Source: Bin87 sp965262485
GTDB lineage: Bacteria > Chloroflexota > Dehalococcoidia > Lucifugimonadales > UBA3495
Assembly: GCA_965262485.1 (NCBI GenBank)
Contig: OZ253540.1
Location: forward strand, 930,001 to 994,000
Direction of reading: 5' to 3'
DNA length: 64,000 nucleotides
Shown in pieces: positions 1 to 8,343 of the stretch. The notes under the pieces were generated by a model. That model ran no database searches. It was not told the DNA's origin and saw nothing but the letters and a program-made list of their open reading frames with translations. Both the position numbers and the translations under genes were made by a program. Numbering within the stretch: position 1 is the stretch's first letter; every line of letters begins with the position of its first letter.

Positions 1-1611
1 GTCCAATCTTTGAAGGCCCAGGGTGTCGACACCGTGTTCGGCATCATATCGGTGCACACACTGGACCTGTTTGATGCGCTGTTCGAATACCAGGACGACG
101 TCCGTTTCATCGGGGGCCGTCTGGAATTGGGCTGTGGATACATGGCTGACGGCTATTCCCGCGCCACCGGCAAACCGGGCGTCCTGCTGACCAGCACCGG
201 GCCCGGCGCTGCCGATTCAATGGGCGCGATGGGCGAGGCGTACTTCTCGGCGTCGTCGATCCTGCAGGTCACTACCAATGTGGAAACCGAGTTCATCGGC
301 ACCGGCAAGATGGCAACCCACGAGACCAAAGACCAGTTGGCCATGTTCGCCGCCGTAACCGACTGGAATGCTCAGATCGGCCAGATCGAATCAATACCGG
401 ACCACTTCGTCGAGGCGTTTGTCCGTTTTAAGGAACGTCGCCCCAGGCCCATCGAGCTGGAAGTTCCCACCGACCTCCTGGGACAGCAGGCCGATGTCGA
501 AGTGCTGCAACCCCGTCAACCCGACGTGCCACAGGGTGATCCGGTGCAGGTCGAACGGGCCTGGAACCTGCTCCGCAACGCGAAACGTCCGGTTATTTTC
601 CTCGGGGAAGAAATCCACACCACGGGCGGAGCTGAAGATATCTTCCGGTTGGCGGAGCGGCTGGGCGCACCGGTGGTAACGGGCGACGGCGCGAAGGGCA
701 CCTTCCCGGAAAACCATCCGCTGTCCCTTGGGATGGCGCTTGGCAACCGGATCTGGGGCCAAAACCCGGTGTTGGATTGGATGGGAGATTGCGATGTCGC
801 GCTGGTGTTGGGTAGCAATCTGCCCTACCGTTCCACCTCCGGCGTTGGCTTGAAATTGCCCCCAACCGTAATTCACGTTCTGTTGGACGGCGATTACATC
901 GGCAGGAACTACGAAACCCAGGTTCCCATCGCAGCCAATAGCGGAGCAGTGGTGCGCCAGTTCCTTGGCGCTGCCGGCGCCACCGACATCAGTGTCGGCG
1001 ATGCGTACGGTCGCGAGGTTGCCGAGCTGAAACAGCGGATATACGACGGCCTGCAACAGCAATGGGGCCCGGAATTGCGCGCTTGGGAGTCGATCCGGTC
1101 CGTCATACCCGACGACACCATCTTTTCCCTGGACGCCACCGTACCCGCCAATCGCGCGGTGCGATGCCTACAGATGAACCGCCCTCGCAGTTACATGTAC
1201 CCCCACGGATGGGCTGGCCTGGGTTTTGGGTTTCCCGCGGCCATGGGCGCTAAAGTCGGACGGCCGCAATCCCCGGTCATCTGCGTAACCGGCGACGGCG
1301 GGTTTCAGTACAACGCGCAAGAGTTGGGAACGGCCGTTCAATACGGCATCAACCCCATCGTAATGGTCTTCAACGATAGCGCCTGGGGCGTACTCAAGGG
1401 CTACCAGAAGGATCGGGGCAGCCGCCAGATGGCTACCGATCTGGTCAATCCTGATTTCATAAAGCTGTTTGATTCATACGGGATTGGTGGCGCCAGGGTA
1501 CACAACGTCAGCGAAATGACCCGCGCCGTGGAAGACGCCGTCCGGGCCGACCGTATTCACCTCATTGAAGTCGTGATGCCCGATGGATTCCCCGCTTTTT
1601 GTGGAGTTTAA
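1..1611 (+). CDS. Thiamine-pyrophosphate enzyme, acetolactate-synthase-like (5' end outside window)
   Basis: A TPP-dependent enzyme of the acetolactate synthase/benzoylformate decarboxylase superfamily, open to the left edge, so the true start lies upstream (the first in-window start codon, TTG at 10, falls inside the conserved N-terminal domain). Visible are the N-terminal Pyr domain with the cofactor-activating Glu in GGRLELGCGY, the central domain, and the C-terminal PP domain with the TPP/Mg motif GDGGFQYN followed by FND about 25 residues later. About 536 residues are visible, close to the family norm of 540-600. Substrate cannot be told; ALS, sulfopyruvate decarboxylase and oxalyl-CoA-type enzymes share this fold. 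The next gene starts 3 bp after the stop, so they are probably co-transcribed. It is one of three distinct TPP enzymes in this window. Confidence 0.9.
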   Translation, partial: VQSLKAQGVDTVFGIISVHTLDLFDALFEYQDDVRFIGGRLELGCGYMADGYSRATGKPGVLLTSTGPGAADSMGAMGEAYFSASSILQVTTNVETEFIGTGKMATHETKDQLAMFAAVTDWNAQIGQIESIPDHFVEAFVRFKERRPRPIELEVPTDLLGQQADVEVLQPRQPDVPQGDPVQVERAWNLLRNAKRPVIFLGEEIHTTGGAEDIFRLAERLGAPVVTGDGAKGTFPENHPLSLGMALGNRIWGQNPVLDWMGDCDVALVLGSNLPYRSTSGVGLKLPPTVIHVLLDGDYIGRNYETQVPIAANSGAVVRQFLGAAGATDISVGDAYGREVAELKQRIYDGLQQQWGPELRAWESIRSVIPDDTIFSLDATVPANRAVRCLQMNRPRSYMYPHGWAGLGFGFPAAMGAKVGRPQSPVICVTGDGGFQYNAQELGTAVQYGINPIVMVFNDSAWGVLKGYQKDRGSRQMATDLVNPDFIKLFDSYGIGGARVHNVSEMTRAVEDAVRADRIHLIEVVMPDGFPAFCGV

Positions 1612-1614
1612 GGC

Positions 1615-2415
1615 ATGGCTACAGACCACCGTGATCACACCGAAACCGTTCGCGAACAGTTCCGGATCCAGTCGGGTCAGTTCGAGCAACAGATCGGTGG
1701 GCTGAGTAACAGCGCCATTGGGCCGTGGATTCTGGCAAACCTGGGCCTCACCGGCTCTGAATCCGTGTTGGACGTGGCCACTGGAACCGGGTTGATGGCC
1801 CGCGATCTGGCTGGTCATGTGAAACACGTTACCGGCATAGATGTAACCCCGGAGATGTTGCAGCACGCCCGGGAGTTGGCGGCCGGCGCCGGAATCCCCA
1901 ACATCCACTTCGACGATGGCGATGCCACCGCCTTGCCCTACGCCGATGATCAATTCGACATGGTGATCAGCCGTATCGCCGTCCACCACTTCGCCGACCC
2001 AACCGTGGAGTTGGGCGAAATGCGCCGCGTATGCAAACCCGGCGGCAAGGTGGTAATTGTTGACATAACCGCCTCCGACGACCCGAGCCTGGCCGACGCC
2101 CACAATCAACTTGAACGGCTGCGCGACCCATCCCACACTACCGCCTTCCCGATTTCTCAACTGAGAGACCTTGCCGGTCAATGTGCCTTGCGGGTGGCCC
2201 ACGCCAGCGAGGCGGACGCCGCACGGGACCTCGACGAATGGATGGACCTTACCGCGACTCCCCAGGATGTGCGCGACCACATCAACGCAGCGTTCGAGGC
2301 GGATTTGTCCGGTGGCGCTTCTACCGGGATGTGGGCGCATCGCGAGGACTGCCGCGTGAAATTCATCCACCACTGGGTGGTGCTGGTGTGTGAACTCGAC
2401 GGCTCCGGCCACTGA
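1615..2415 (+). CDS. Class I SAM-dependent methyltransferase (UbiE/Coq5-like)
   Basis: A 266-aa class I methyltransferase. Motif I, VLDVATGTGL, is at residues 51-60, followed by an acidic end of strand 2 (GIDVTPEML) and the motif DGDATALPYADDQFDMV, which is typical of the UbiE/Methyltransf_11 group. The protein should bind S-adenosylmethionine and methylate a small molecule; the acceptor is unknown. ATG follows the upstream TPP-enzyme stop by 3 bp, with GTGGAG as a plausible ribosome site inside the end of that gene, which suggests an operon. A quinone-pathway role (UbiE/MenG) is possible but no quinone genes are nearby, so only the class is called. Confidence 0.88.
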   Translation: MATDHRDHTETVREQFRIQSGQFEQQIGGLSNSAIGPWILANLGLTGSESVLDVATGTGLMARDLAGHVKHVTGIDVTPEMLQHARELAAGAGIPNIHFDDGDATALPYADDQFDMVISRIAVHHFADPTVELGEMRRVCKPGGKVVIVDITASDDPSLADAHNQLERLRDPSHTTAFPISQLRDLAGQCALRVAHASEADAARDLDEWMDLTATPQDVRDHINAAFEADLSGGASTGMWAHREDCRVKFIHHWVVLVCELDGSGH

Positions 2416-2456
2416 ACCCCCTGAATCCGGCCAGCCCGTCATCCGACACTCCCGAA

Positions 2457-3884
2457 ATGACCCAACCGCCTTCGAGACCTCCCGCAACTCAACGCCGGAT
2501 TTACCCGCTATCGCCTCGCGACCTTACGGCGGAGCAGATCGCCGTAACCTTCGCCATGACGTCGCGGCAACCCGAACCCTTCGACGAAATCGCTCAACAG
2601 GTTAGCGCCGAACGCGCCGCCGGCTTCAATGAACGCTGGGTCGTTGGATACGGCCATGCCTCGGTGGCAGAACACGCCATCGTTCATCTGGCCGTGGAAA
2701 ACATCTCCCGTCTGGCGTGCGATGCCCTGGAAGACAATCGGCTGGCTTCCTACACCGAAAAATCATCCCGTTATCAAATCATTGATAACGACAGTTTCTG
2801 GATACCCGACGAGCTCCTTACCGATCCGCCCCAGCTCAACGCCTACGTCGATGCGTGCCGCGCGCTTTTCAGCGGCTATCAAGGCCTGCTGGACGGTGTG
2901 ATGCAATACTTGAGAAACCGATCGCCGCAACGCCAGAACGAGCGGGATGGCGCGTATGCGATGCGTCTGCGGCGTCTGGCCACCGATGCCTGCCGGGCAA
3001 TCCTGCCGGCCTCTACCCTCACCAACGTGGGTGTAACTGCCAACGCCAGAACCCTCGAATACGCCATCACAAAACTGATGTCATCCGATTTGGTAGAGAA
3101 GCGCAGCATCGGAGAGCAGTTGAGAGATCAGGGCCGATTGATAGCCCCAACTCTGGTCAAGTATGCCGATCACAACGCCTATCTGGCGGGGCAACACCGC
3201 GCGGCAGTTGATGAGGAAATACCGCCAGGAATCGATGACGCGGTTTCGGTGCGGTTGCTGGACTATGACCGGGATGCTTACAAAAAACTATCCACGGCAT
3301 TGCTGTATCGACAGGGCGGCGCCTACGACTCAATAGCTTCCCGTGTGGACGCAACGGGTGAGCCTGAACAGCTGGCGGTGATCCACCAGGCCGTCAGCGA
3401 CATTGGCCCGCACGACTCAGCGCCCCGCGAATTCGAGCTGGCCGGATATACCTTCGAGTTCACCTTTGACTACGGCGCGATGCGGGAATTCCGACGCCAT
3501 CGGATGCAAACGTACCTGTCCCAGCCCCTGACCATTGCGAACGGGTACGACGTTCCCCCGCTGATTGAGGAAGCGGGGATGCGTGAGGTGTTTGAACAGG
3601 CCGTGGCCTCAGCTGAGCGGGTGTTTGACCAACTGCCGCCCCCGGTGCGCCAGTACGTGGTAACCCACGCCCACCGTCAACGTGTGCTGTCGAGGATGAG
3701 CCTCCGCGAGTGCTACCACCTGTTCGCATTACGGTCATCCCGGCAAGCTCACGATTCAATTCGTCAACCCGTGCTTGAGGCCATGCGGCTTGCCGTTGGC
3801 CGGCAACCCGAGCTGTTCCGTCATCTGCGCCTGCGCGACGCCCCAGACTGGTGGCCGTTCCCGCCGGAACCCGCCGCCGCCTAG
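2457..3884 (+). CDS. thyX: Double-domain ThyX-like FAD-dependent thymidylate synthase
   Basis: A 475-aa protein made of two ThyX-like halves; single-domain ThyX is about 220-250 aa. The N-terminal half has GHASVAEH (about 66-73) and SYTEKSSRY (about 98-106), matching the second part of the ThyX signature, but the usual RHR is DNR. The C-terminal half has FRRHRMQTYLSQ (about 343-354), keeping RHR but lacking the S-x-R-Y part, and ends with RECYHLFALRSSRQAHDSIR, the conserved C-terminal helix region of ThyX. ThyX methylates dUMP with methylene-tetrahydrofolate, FAD and NADPH. No thyA is seen in the window. The two half-signatures suggest one composite active site formed by a fused dimer; this is inference. 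Start ATG 2457, 41 bp after the methyltransferase. Confidence 0.85.
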   Translation: MTQPPSRPPATQRRIYPLSPRDLTAEQIAVTFAMTSRQPEPFDEIAQQVSAERAAGFNERWVVGYGHASVAEHAIVHLAVENISRLACDALEDNRLASYTEKSSRYQIIDNDSFWIPDELLTDPPQLNAYVDACRALFSGYQGLLDGVMQYLRNRSPQRQNERDGAYAMRLRRLATDACRAILPASTLTNVGVTANARTLEYAITKLMSSDLVEKRSIGEQLRDQGRLIAPTLVKYADHNAYLAGQHRAAVDEEIPPGIDDAVSVRLLDYDRDAYKKLSTALLYRQGGAYDSIASRVDATGEPEQLAVIHQAVSDIGPHDSAPREFELAGYTFEFTFDYGAMREFRRHRMQTYLSQPLTIANGYDVPPLIEEAGMREVFEQAVASAERVFDQLPPPVRQYVVTHAHRQRVLSRMSLRECYHLFALRSSRQAHDSIRQPVLEAMRLAVGRQPELFRHLRLRDAPDWWPFPPEPAAA

Positions 3885-3917
3885 CCTATCCGCTCGCTGG
3901 CCTGTTCGCCCCGCAGC

Positions 3918-4076
3918 CTACGGGTCGGAGCAATCCCGCGTGTAACCGCAGTTCCTGCAAATGATCTTGCAGCTGCGCTCAAACATCCTGGCTCCGCAAA
4001 TTTCGCAGTCCAGCCCGTCGTCCCGTCCGGACGCCGGTTTTGGCGCGGGGGTAGTGTTGACCCGGTTGGTCAGCAT
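3918..4076 (-). CDS. Small zinc-ribbon protein
   Basis: A 52-aa protein with two CxxC-type knuckles: CEICGARMF, then CKIICRNCGYTRDC near the C-terminus, a typical zinc ribbon. Start chosen at ATG 4076 because AGGAGG lies at 4081-4087 with good spacing; a longer form from 4100 would put that site inside the gene. It lies downstream of the sigma/anti-sigma pair on the same strand, 35 bp after the anti-sigma stop, and may be read through from it. Function unknown; small ribbons of this kind can bind nucleic acid or partner proteins. Confidence 0.7.
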   Translation of the reverse strand: MLTNRVNTTPAPKPASGRDDGLDCEICGARMFERSCKIICRNCGYTRDCSDP

Positions 4077-4111
4077 TACATCCTCCTCTACCTTTCCCAA
4101 CCCGCGTGGAG

Positions 4112-5224
4112 TCAGTTTACGCCTGCGGGCGTCGGCGGTGCGCTGATAATGCGGGCGCTCAGGAACTTTTCCCCGTTCGGTGTGGAGGGTCCGTGTCGCT
4201 CATCCGGCATCAGCGCAACTTCCCGGAATTCATAGACCGATTCGTCCAGTTCCAATGATTTGACGCTGTTGCCGTCGTCGACGTTAACCACAATTCGGTC
4301 AACGAGAGTCTGTTTGTCGGCCCGCACCAGCCACACCTGGTATGAGTCTGCCGGCATTCCGGACACCATCAACACTGCGTGCTGGCCGCTTTCGTCCACA
4401 ATCAACACGCCCTTTGCTTCCGGTTCAGTGCCCATGGGCGAGGTCATCGGAAGCTTTTCCGTTTCCGGCTGCATCGCCAGCATGGTTGCTTCCATCACGT
4501 CCTCCATGTCCTGTTGGACCAGGTCCACCCGTTCCGATTCGGCGGGAATATTTCCTCTTGCCGACTCAGCAGTTATCCCGAGACCGAAGCGATCAAGGAT
4601 CGTGCTGTTAGCCGCATCGTTCGACTCACGCCGAGCCGCGGGCTCTTTGAACTGCACCCCGGATATGGAGTCCGCACCACTCGCTATACTCGCCGTTACA
4701 CCGGCATCTTTCGTTTGCTGAATGTCTGTGACTTGCGATCCCGTTGCTGTGGCCGCCGCTGCCGTTTCCGATACAACGTGCGTCGCAGCAGTCAATTGAT
4801 CCAGTTCGCGATCCTGCGCCACTATCATCCCAATTGCACCCGCCAGCAAAATACTCAACGCGGCAATTGACGTCGGCGCCAGCCACCGGCGGAGGCGTCG
4901 CAGCGACCAGCGCCCATCTGCCGGAGGTAACGATCGGGACGTGGATCGTCCAGTTTCGGTTGCAGCGCTTCCCGGACGTGTCGCCCCCGCCAGGACGCCC
5001 GATTTCAGATTCTTGGGCAGCTCCACTTCCGGGGCGCCCCCGGCGAGGCTGGCGGCGGTTTCCTGAAAACCGACCAACACTTCCTGACAATGCAGGCATT
5101 GCACCACGTGTTGAGCAACTTCCCGATACTCCACGCCGTCAAGGGCGTTGAGCGCAAAGGCTGCCAGCTCCTCTTCCGGATGCTCGGGCGCACGATGCGC
5201 GTTGCTGAAATCTTCAGGCCGCAT
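4112..5224 (-). CDS. Anti-sigma factor, RskA/zinc-anti-sigma type
   Basis: A 370-aa membrane anti-sigma factor. The cytosolic N-terminus has the zinc-binding anti-sigma signature H-x3-C-x2-C (HVVQCLHC, residues 39-46). A Pro/Arg-rich linker is followed by one TM helix around 116-136 (SIAALSILLAGAIGMIVA) and a long Ser/Thr/Ala-rich extracytoplasmic linker. The last ~110 residues (QHAVLMVSGMPADSYQVWLV to the end) match the RskA C-terminal domain. It should hold the neighbouring ECF sigma factor at the membrane until regulated proteolysis releases it. Its start overlaps the sigma gene's stop by 11 bp, the usual translationally coupled sigma/anti-sigma arrangement. Confidence 0.9.
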   Translation of the reverse strand: MRPEDFSNAHRAPEHPEEELAAFALNALDGVEYREVAQHVVQCLHCQEVLVGFQETAASLAGGAPEVELPKNLKSGVLAGATRPGSAATETGRSTSRSLPPADGRWSLRRLRRWLAPTSIAALSILLAGAIGMIVAQDRELDQLTAATHVVSETAAAATATGSQVTDIQQTKDAGVTASIASGADSISGVQFKEPAARRESNDAANSTILDRFGLGITAESARGNIPAESERVDLVQQDMEDVMEATMLAMQPETEKLPMTSPMGTEPEAKGVLIVDESGQHAVLMVSGMPADSYQVWLVRADKQTLVDRIVVNVDDGNSVKSLELDESVYEFREVALMPDERHGPSTPNGEKFLSARIISAPPTPAGVN

Positions 5225-5786
5225 ATTCTTCCAGCGCTGCTTTCAATTTTTGCATGCCCAGCCGCATACGTGTCTTGATGGTTCCCAATGGTTGATCCAG
5301 CAGTTTGGCGATCTCCGATTGACTGTATCCGTGCCAGGCGGACAGGTAGAGCGGCCGGCTCTGTTCCGGCGGCAATTCAGCCAACGCCGCTCGCAGCAGC
5401 CGGGCATTGTAACTCCGTTCCACCTGTTGCTCCACGCTGAGCGCTGGATCGGGTATTCGTGCCATTGCGTCGTCTTCGTCGGGCACCGTTGCGTCAAAAG
5501 TGCGACGACGGGAACGATACAGGTCCACGATTTTGTGATGCGCTACTGACATAATCCAGGTACTGGGCGCGGATTTCTCAGGCCTGTAGCTGGTGGCCTT
5601 CAGCCATATATTGGCGAAAACGTCCTGCACCGCATCTTCAGCCAACCCCTGGTCCTTTAGTATCGACATCGCCAAAGAATAGATCCGTTGCGCGTACCGG
5701 TCGTATATCGCCTCCAGGGCCGATTCCGTTCCAGCCGCGATGTCCAGAATGTGCTGCGAGTCGTCGATGTTCCGGTGGTCTGTCAC
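5214..5786 (-). CDS. ECF RNA polymerase sigma factor (SigK-like)
   Basis: A 190-aa group 4 sigma factor. Region 2 covers about residues 20-90 (AIYDRYAQRIYSLAMSIL, then EDAVQDVFANIW and STWIMSVAHHKIVDLYRSRR) and region 4 about 130-185 (LAELPPEQSRPLYLSAWHGY, with the helix-turn-helix SQSEIAKLLDQPLGTIKTRM). The GTG start follows GGGGAGG. It is paired with the RskA-type anti-sigma gene by an 11-bp overlap, which fits the SigK-type ECF group. Target promoters cannot be read from the window; pairs of this kind usually autoregulate, but no convincing self-promoter was found in the 80-bp upstream spacer. Confidence 0.92.
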   Translation of the reverse strand: MTDHRNIDDSQHILDIAAGTESALEAIYDRYAQRIYSLAMSILKDQGLAEDAVQDVFANIWLKATSYRPEKSAPSTWIMSVAHHKIVDLYRSRRRTFDATVPDEDDAMARIPDPALSVEQQVERSYNARLLRAALAELPPEQSRPLYLSAWHGYSQSEIAKLLDQPLGTIKTRMRLGMQKLKAALEEYAA

Positions 5787-5869
5787 GGCCTCCCCACCTG
5801 TAAACGCGGTCGTCGGTTGCTGTCTGGTTACTCAGGTTTACGCTGGCGCTGCCGGATAGGATTCATTAA

Positions 5870-7222
5870 TCAGACTACCAAACTGTCGAAGATGCTTTCC
5901 AGGTTGGGAAGATTCTCCAGCGACCAAATCAGTTCTAGCGCTTGCTCGCACTGCTGTTCGGTAATCGTGGGGCAAGCCAGCCGGTGAAACTTGGCGTCAA
6001 CGTCGGCGTCGCTTAGCGGATTGTTGCCGTGTCCCTTCGGGAAACTGGTGGACGCTACTTCAGTTTGTCCGTTGTGTTTGATGATCTCGATGTGGCAATT
6101 GTATTCAGACGGATACCGGTTCGTGAAATCCGGATTCTCTTCGATCTTCATCTTGTTGATGACGGCACGCAGGCCCGGATCAGCGATGCGGCCGGCGGAG
6201 AACGTCGCCGGCGTAACCGCCCCGTCCCGCAAACCCACTGCAGTCAGGAACGGAATGCTGTGGTCGGCAGTTTCACGGGTCTTGGGGTCCCACTTTTCGG
6301 GTTCCGTAGAGGCGCTGCTCACCGCAGATTTGTAGGATTGAACCCTGATCGACGCGATGTCGTCCACGTGCACCCGCTGGCTCAACCGGATCGCCAGATC
6401 TATCGGAGCCTGGGTGTGGATCTGCGACGGGTAGAACTTGAAAATGGTGTTGGAGATTCGGAATGGAACCTCACCGCCACCCAGTTCGGTAATCTCTACC
6501 GGGAAGCCAATGGCTTTTTCCTCCAGCCCGTTCCGGCCTTCAAACGGTTCAAACGGCCCCGTCATTCCTTCTGCAGCCAACTGCGCCGCGAAAATCCCCG
6601 ACCGGGTGGCGGCCGCAGCGGCGCATCCTTTCCACATCGACAACTCGCCCATGCGCGTAACCCGCAGCGGAATGTTGGGAACGGCGGCTAACGAGATTGC
6701 ATGGCCCATTTGCTCTTCGTCGAGTCCCAGCACTTTCGCCGCCGCGCACGCCGCACCGATCACGCTGAATATGCCCTGATCCCACTGGTTGTCCGGCACC
6801 TGGTCCGCGATGCGGCAGAACACCTCGTAGGCCAGCGTTATCGCCGTTATCACCGTTCGCCCGTCGGCGCCAACGCTGTCGGCTGCTGCCAGCGCCGCCG
6901 GAATCATGTCGCTGGGGTGCCCTCCGCCCGGTGAGAAGTACGAATCGTTGCAGTCCAGGTACCGCACCATCACTCCGTTGGCGAACCCCGCCAAATCCAG
7001 AGATGAGTAGTCGCTGGTACCCAGCACCCGGGACGGTGTGCGGCTGGTAATGTTGGTGGCCAGACGCCTCGCGATCTTCGACGGCTCGCTGAGATAACCC
7101 CCCACGGCGCATCCCAGCGTGTCCACCACCGTCCGCTTTACCTGATGCACCACCGCCGGCGGAATGTCTTCGTACGTGAGATTGCAGGCATAGGAACTTA
7201 GTTGCTCGGTAAGCCGGTCCAT
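5870..7222 (-). CDS. MmgE/PrpD family protein
   Basis: About 450 aa, usual length for the MmgE/PrpD family, which includes 2-methylcitrate dehydratase and cis-aconitate decarboxylase. Family features are the N-terminal helical block VKRTVVDTLGCAVGG, GGHPSDMIPAALAAAD, the segment KFYPSQIHTQAPIDLA (as in the usual K-x-Y-P-S/C motif), and the C-terminal IEIIKHNGQ region. ATG 7222 is chosen because AAGGAAA lies upstream and family members begin with this residue context (MDRLTEQLSSYA); an upstream extension has no family resemblance. No prpB/prpC neighbours are present, so a methylcitrate-cycle role is not supported. In this type of genome such proteins are often paralogous and of unknown substrate. 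Confidence 0.85.
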   Translation of the reverse strand: MDRLTEQLSSYACNLTYEDIPPAVVHQVKRTVVDTLGCAVGGYLSEPSKIARRLATNITSRTPSRVLGTSDYSSLDLAGFANGVMVRYLDCNDSYFSPGGGHPSDMIPAALAAADSVGADGRTVITAITLAYEVFCRIADQVPDNQWDQGIFSVIGAACAAAKVLGLDEEQMGHAISLAAVPNIPLRVTRMGELSMWKGCAAAAATRSGIFAAQLAAEGMTGPFEPFEGRNGLEEKAIGFPVEITELGGGEVPFRISNTIFKFYPSQIHTQAPIDLAIRLSQRVHVDDIASIRVQSYKSAVSSASTEPEKWDPKTRETADHSIPFLTAVGLRDGAVTPATFSAGRIADPGLRAVINKMKIEENPDFTNRYPSEYNCHIEIIKHNGQTEVASTSFPKGHGNNPLSDADVDAKFHRLACPTITEQQCEQALELIWSLENLPNLESIFDSLVV

Positions 7223-7305
7223 CTGATGCGTTTCCTTTGTCGGTTGTATGGTCCAACCGGCCCGCGATCCATGCTCGCCGCCGGCCGTTGCCAATGCGGA
7301 TTCAC

Positions 7306-8148
7306 CTAGCGCAGCACAGCCTCTGCCATGCGTTCCAGTTGAGATGCCATTTCTTGCTCCGTGTCGCAATGCTCAGGCCGCACCACTACCCGGTCGGCGC
7401 CCGCGTTGAGAAGGTCTTGCACCAGCTGCCTCTCGGGCGCTTGGCCGTAAACCGAGATGGTCAGCGATTTGGGGTCGCGGCCCCGCGCAGTCGCCAGCTC
7501 GTCCAGTTTACGTCGGCTGTCTTCTACCTCGGCCGCCGTGATGCGATTGGGCATCCATCCGTCGCCCCAGGTGGCTACACGCTGCAAAACGCGCCGCGCC
7601 AGACCTCCCAAAATCACCGGCGGGTGGGGTTCCTGCACGGGCTTCGGGTTACATTTCACCAGGGGGAAATCGTAGTAAGTGCCGTGGAACTCAGCTTCTT
7701 CTTTTGTCCAAAGCTCTTTCATCACGGCTACCGCTTCGCGAGTTTGCGTCCACCGGTGATCGAAATCGCCCCCGAAAATCTCGGTCTCTTCCCGGTTCCA
7801 GCCGGCGCCGATTCCGAATAGAAACCTGCCTCCGCTGATCCGGTCCAGTGTGGCTATTTCCTTCGCCAGCATGAGCGGATTGCGCTCCGGGACCAGCGTG
7901 ATGCCCGTGCCCAGTTTGATGGCGCTGGTTGCCCCCGACGCCCTCGCCAGCGCGATATACGGGTCGGCAAAATGCGCGTACGTCCACGGTATTTCGCCGC
8001 CCGACGGGAACTGGCTGGCGCTTTGCACCGGCAATATGGGATGCTCGGCGTACCAGATCGATTCGAAACCCAGGGATTCTGCGGTCCGGGCCATAAACGC
8101 CGGGTCCAGCGTGTAAGCGGGCAGGGGTACCGAAGTGCCTACCGACAT
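7306..8148 (-). CDS. LLM class flavin-dependent (F420/FMN) oxidoreductase
   Basis: A 280-aa luciferase-like TIM-barrel oxidoreductase. Family marks are the N-terminal AESLGFESIWYAEHP, the strand LGTGITLVPERNPLMLAKE, and the signature RFLFGIGAGWNREETEIFG, all typical of the F420-dependent LLM group; cofactor choice between F420 and FMN is not certain from sequence. ATG 8148 has GGAG 8 bp upstream. It lies on the minus strand between MmgE/PrpD and an alpha/beta hydrolase, suggesting a catabolic cluster of unknown substrate. Confidence 0.88.
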   Translation of the reverse strand: MSVGTSVPLPAYTLDPAFMARTAESLGFESIWYAEHPILPVQSASQFPSGGEIPWTYAHFADPYIALARASGATSAIKLGTGITLVPERNPLMLAKEIATLDRISGGRFLFGIGAGWNREETEIFGGDFDHRWTQTREAVAVMKELWTKEEAEFHGTYYDFPLVKCNPKPVQEPHPPVILGGLARRVLQRVATWGDGWMPNRITAAEVEDSRRKLDELATARGRDPKSLTISVYGQAPERQLVQDLLNAGADRVVVRPEHCDTEQEMASQLERMAEAVLR

Positions 8149-8343
8149 GAGTGTTGCTCCTTTTTGAGTAAAAACTTCCCGTATTGCGGTTATAACTTTT
8201 CCAATTTTATGGGAACGGCATGGCGCGCATCTTTCGACTGGACCTCTCGCCCCATCCCGGCATGTGATGTATTCACCATCAGGTTTTGGCAGAACCGTTC
8301 AGGAGGGTTACAACCGGGGCTCGTCAACATCAGGGCGTCGCAA
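8149..8343. other. Intergenic spacer, 195 bp
   Basis: A spacer between the LLM oxidoreductase and the hydrolase gene. It holds the ribosome site of the downstream minus-strand gene and a short AT-rich tract (about 8160-8215), but no clear promoter, terminator or small gene. Confidence 0.5.

Noticed and set aside
1474..2487. 337-codon minus-strand open frame over the methyltransferase
   Set aside because: Antisense shadow with no motif.
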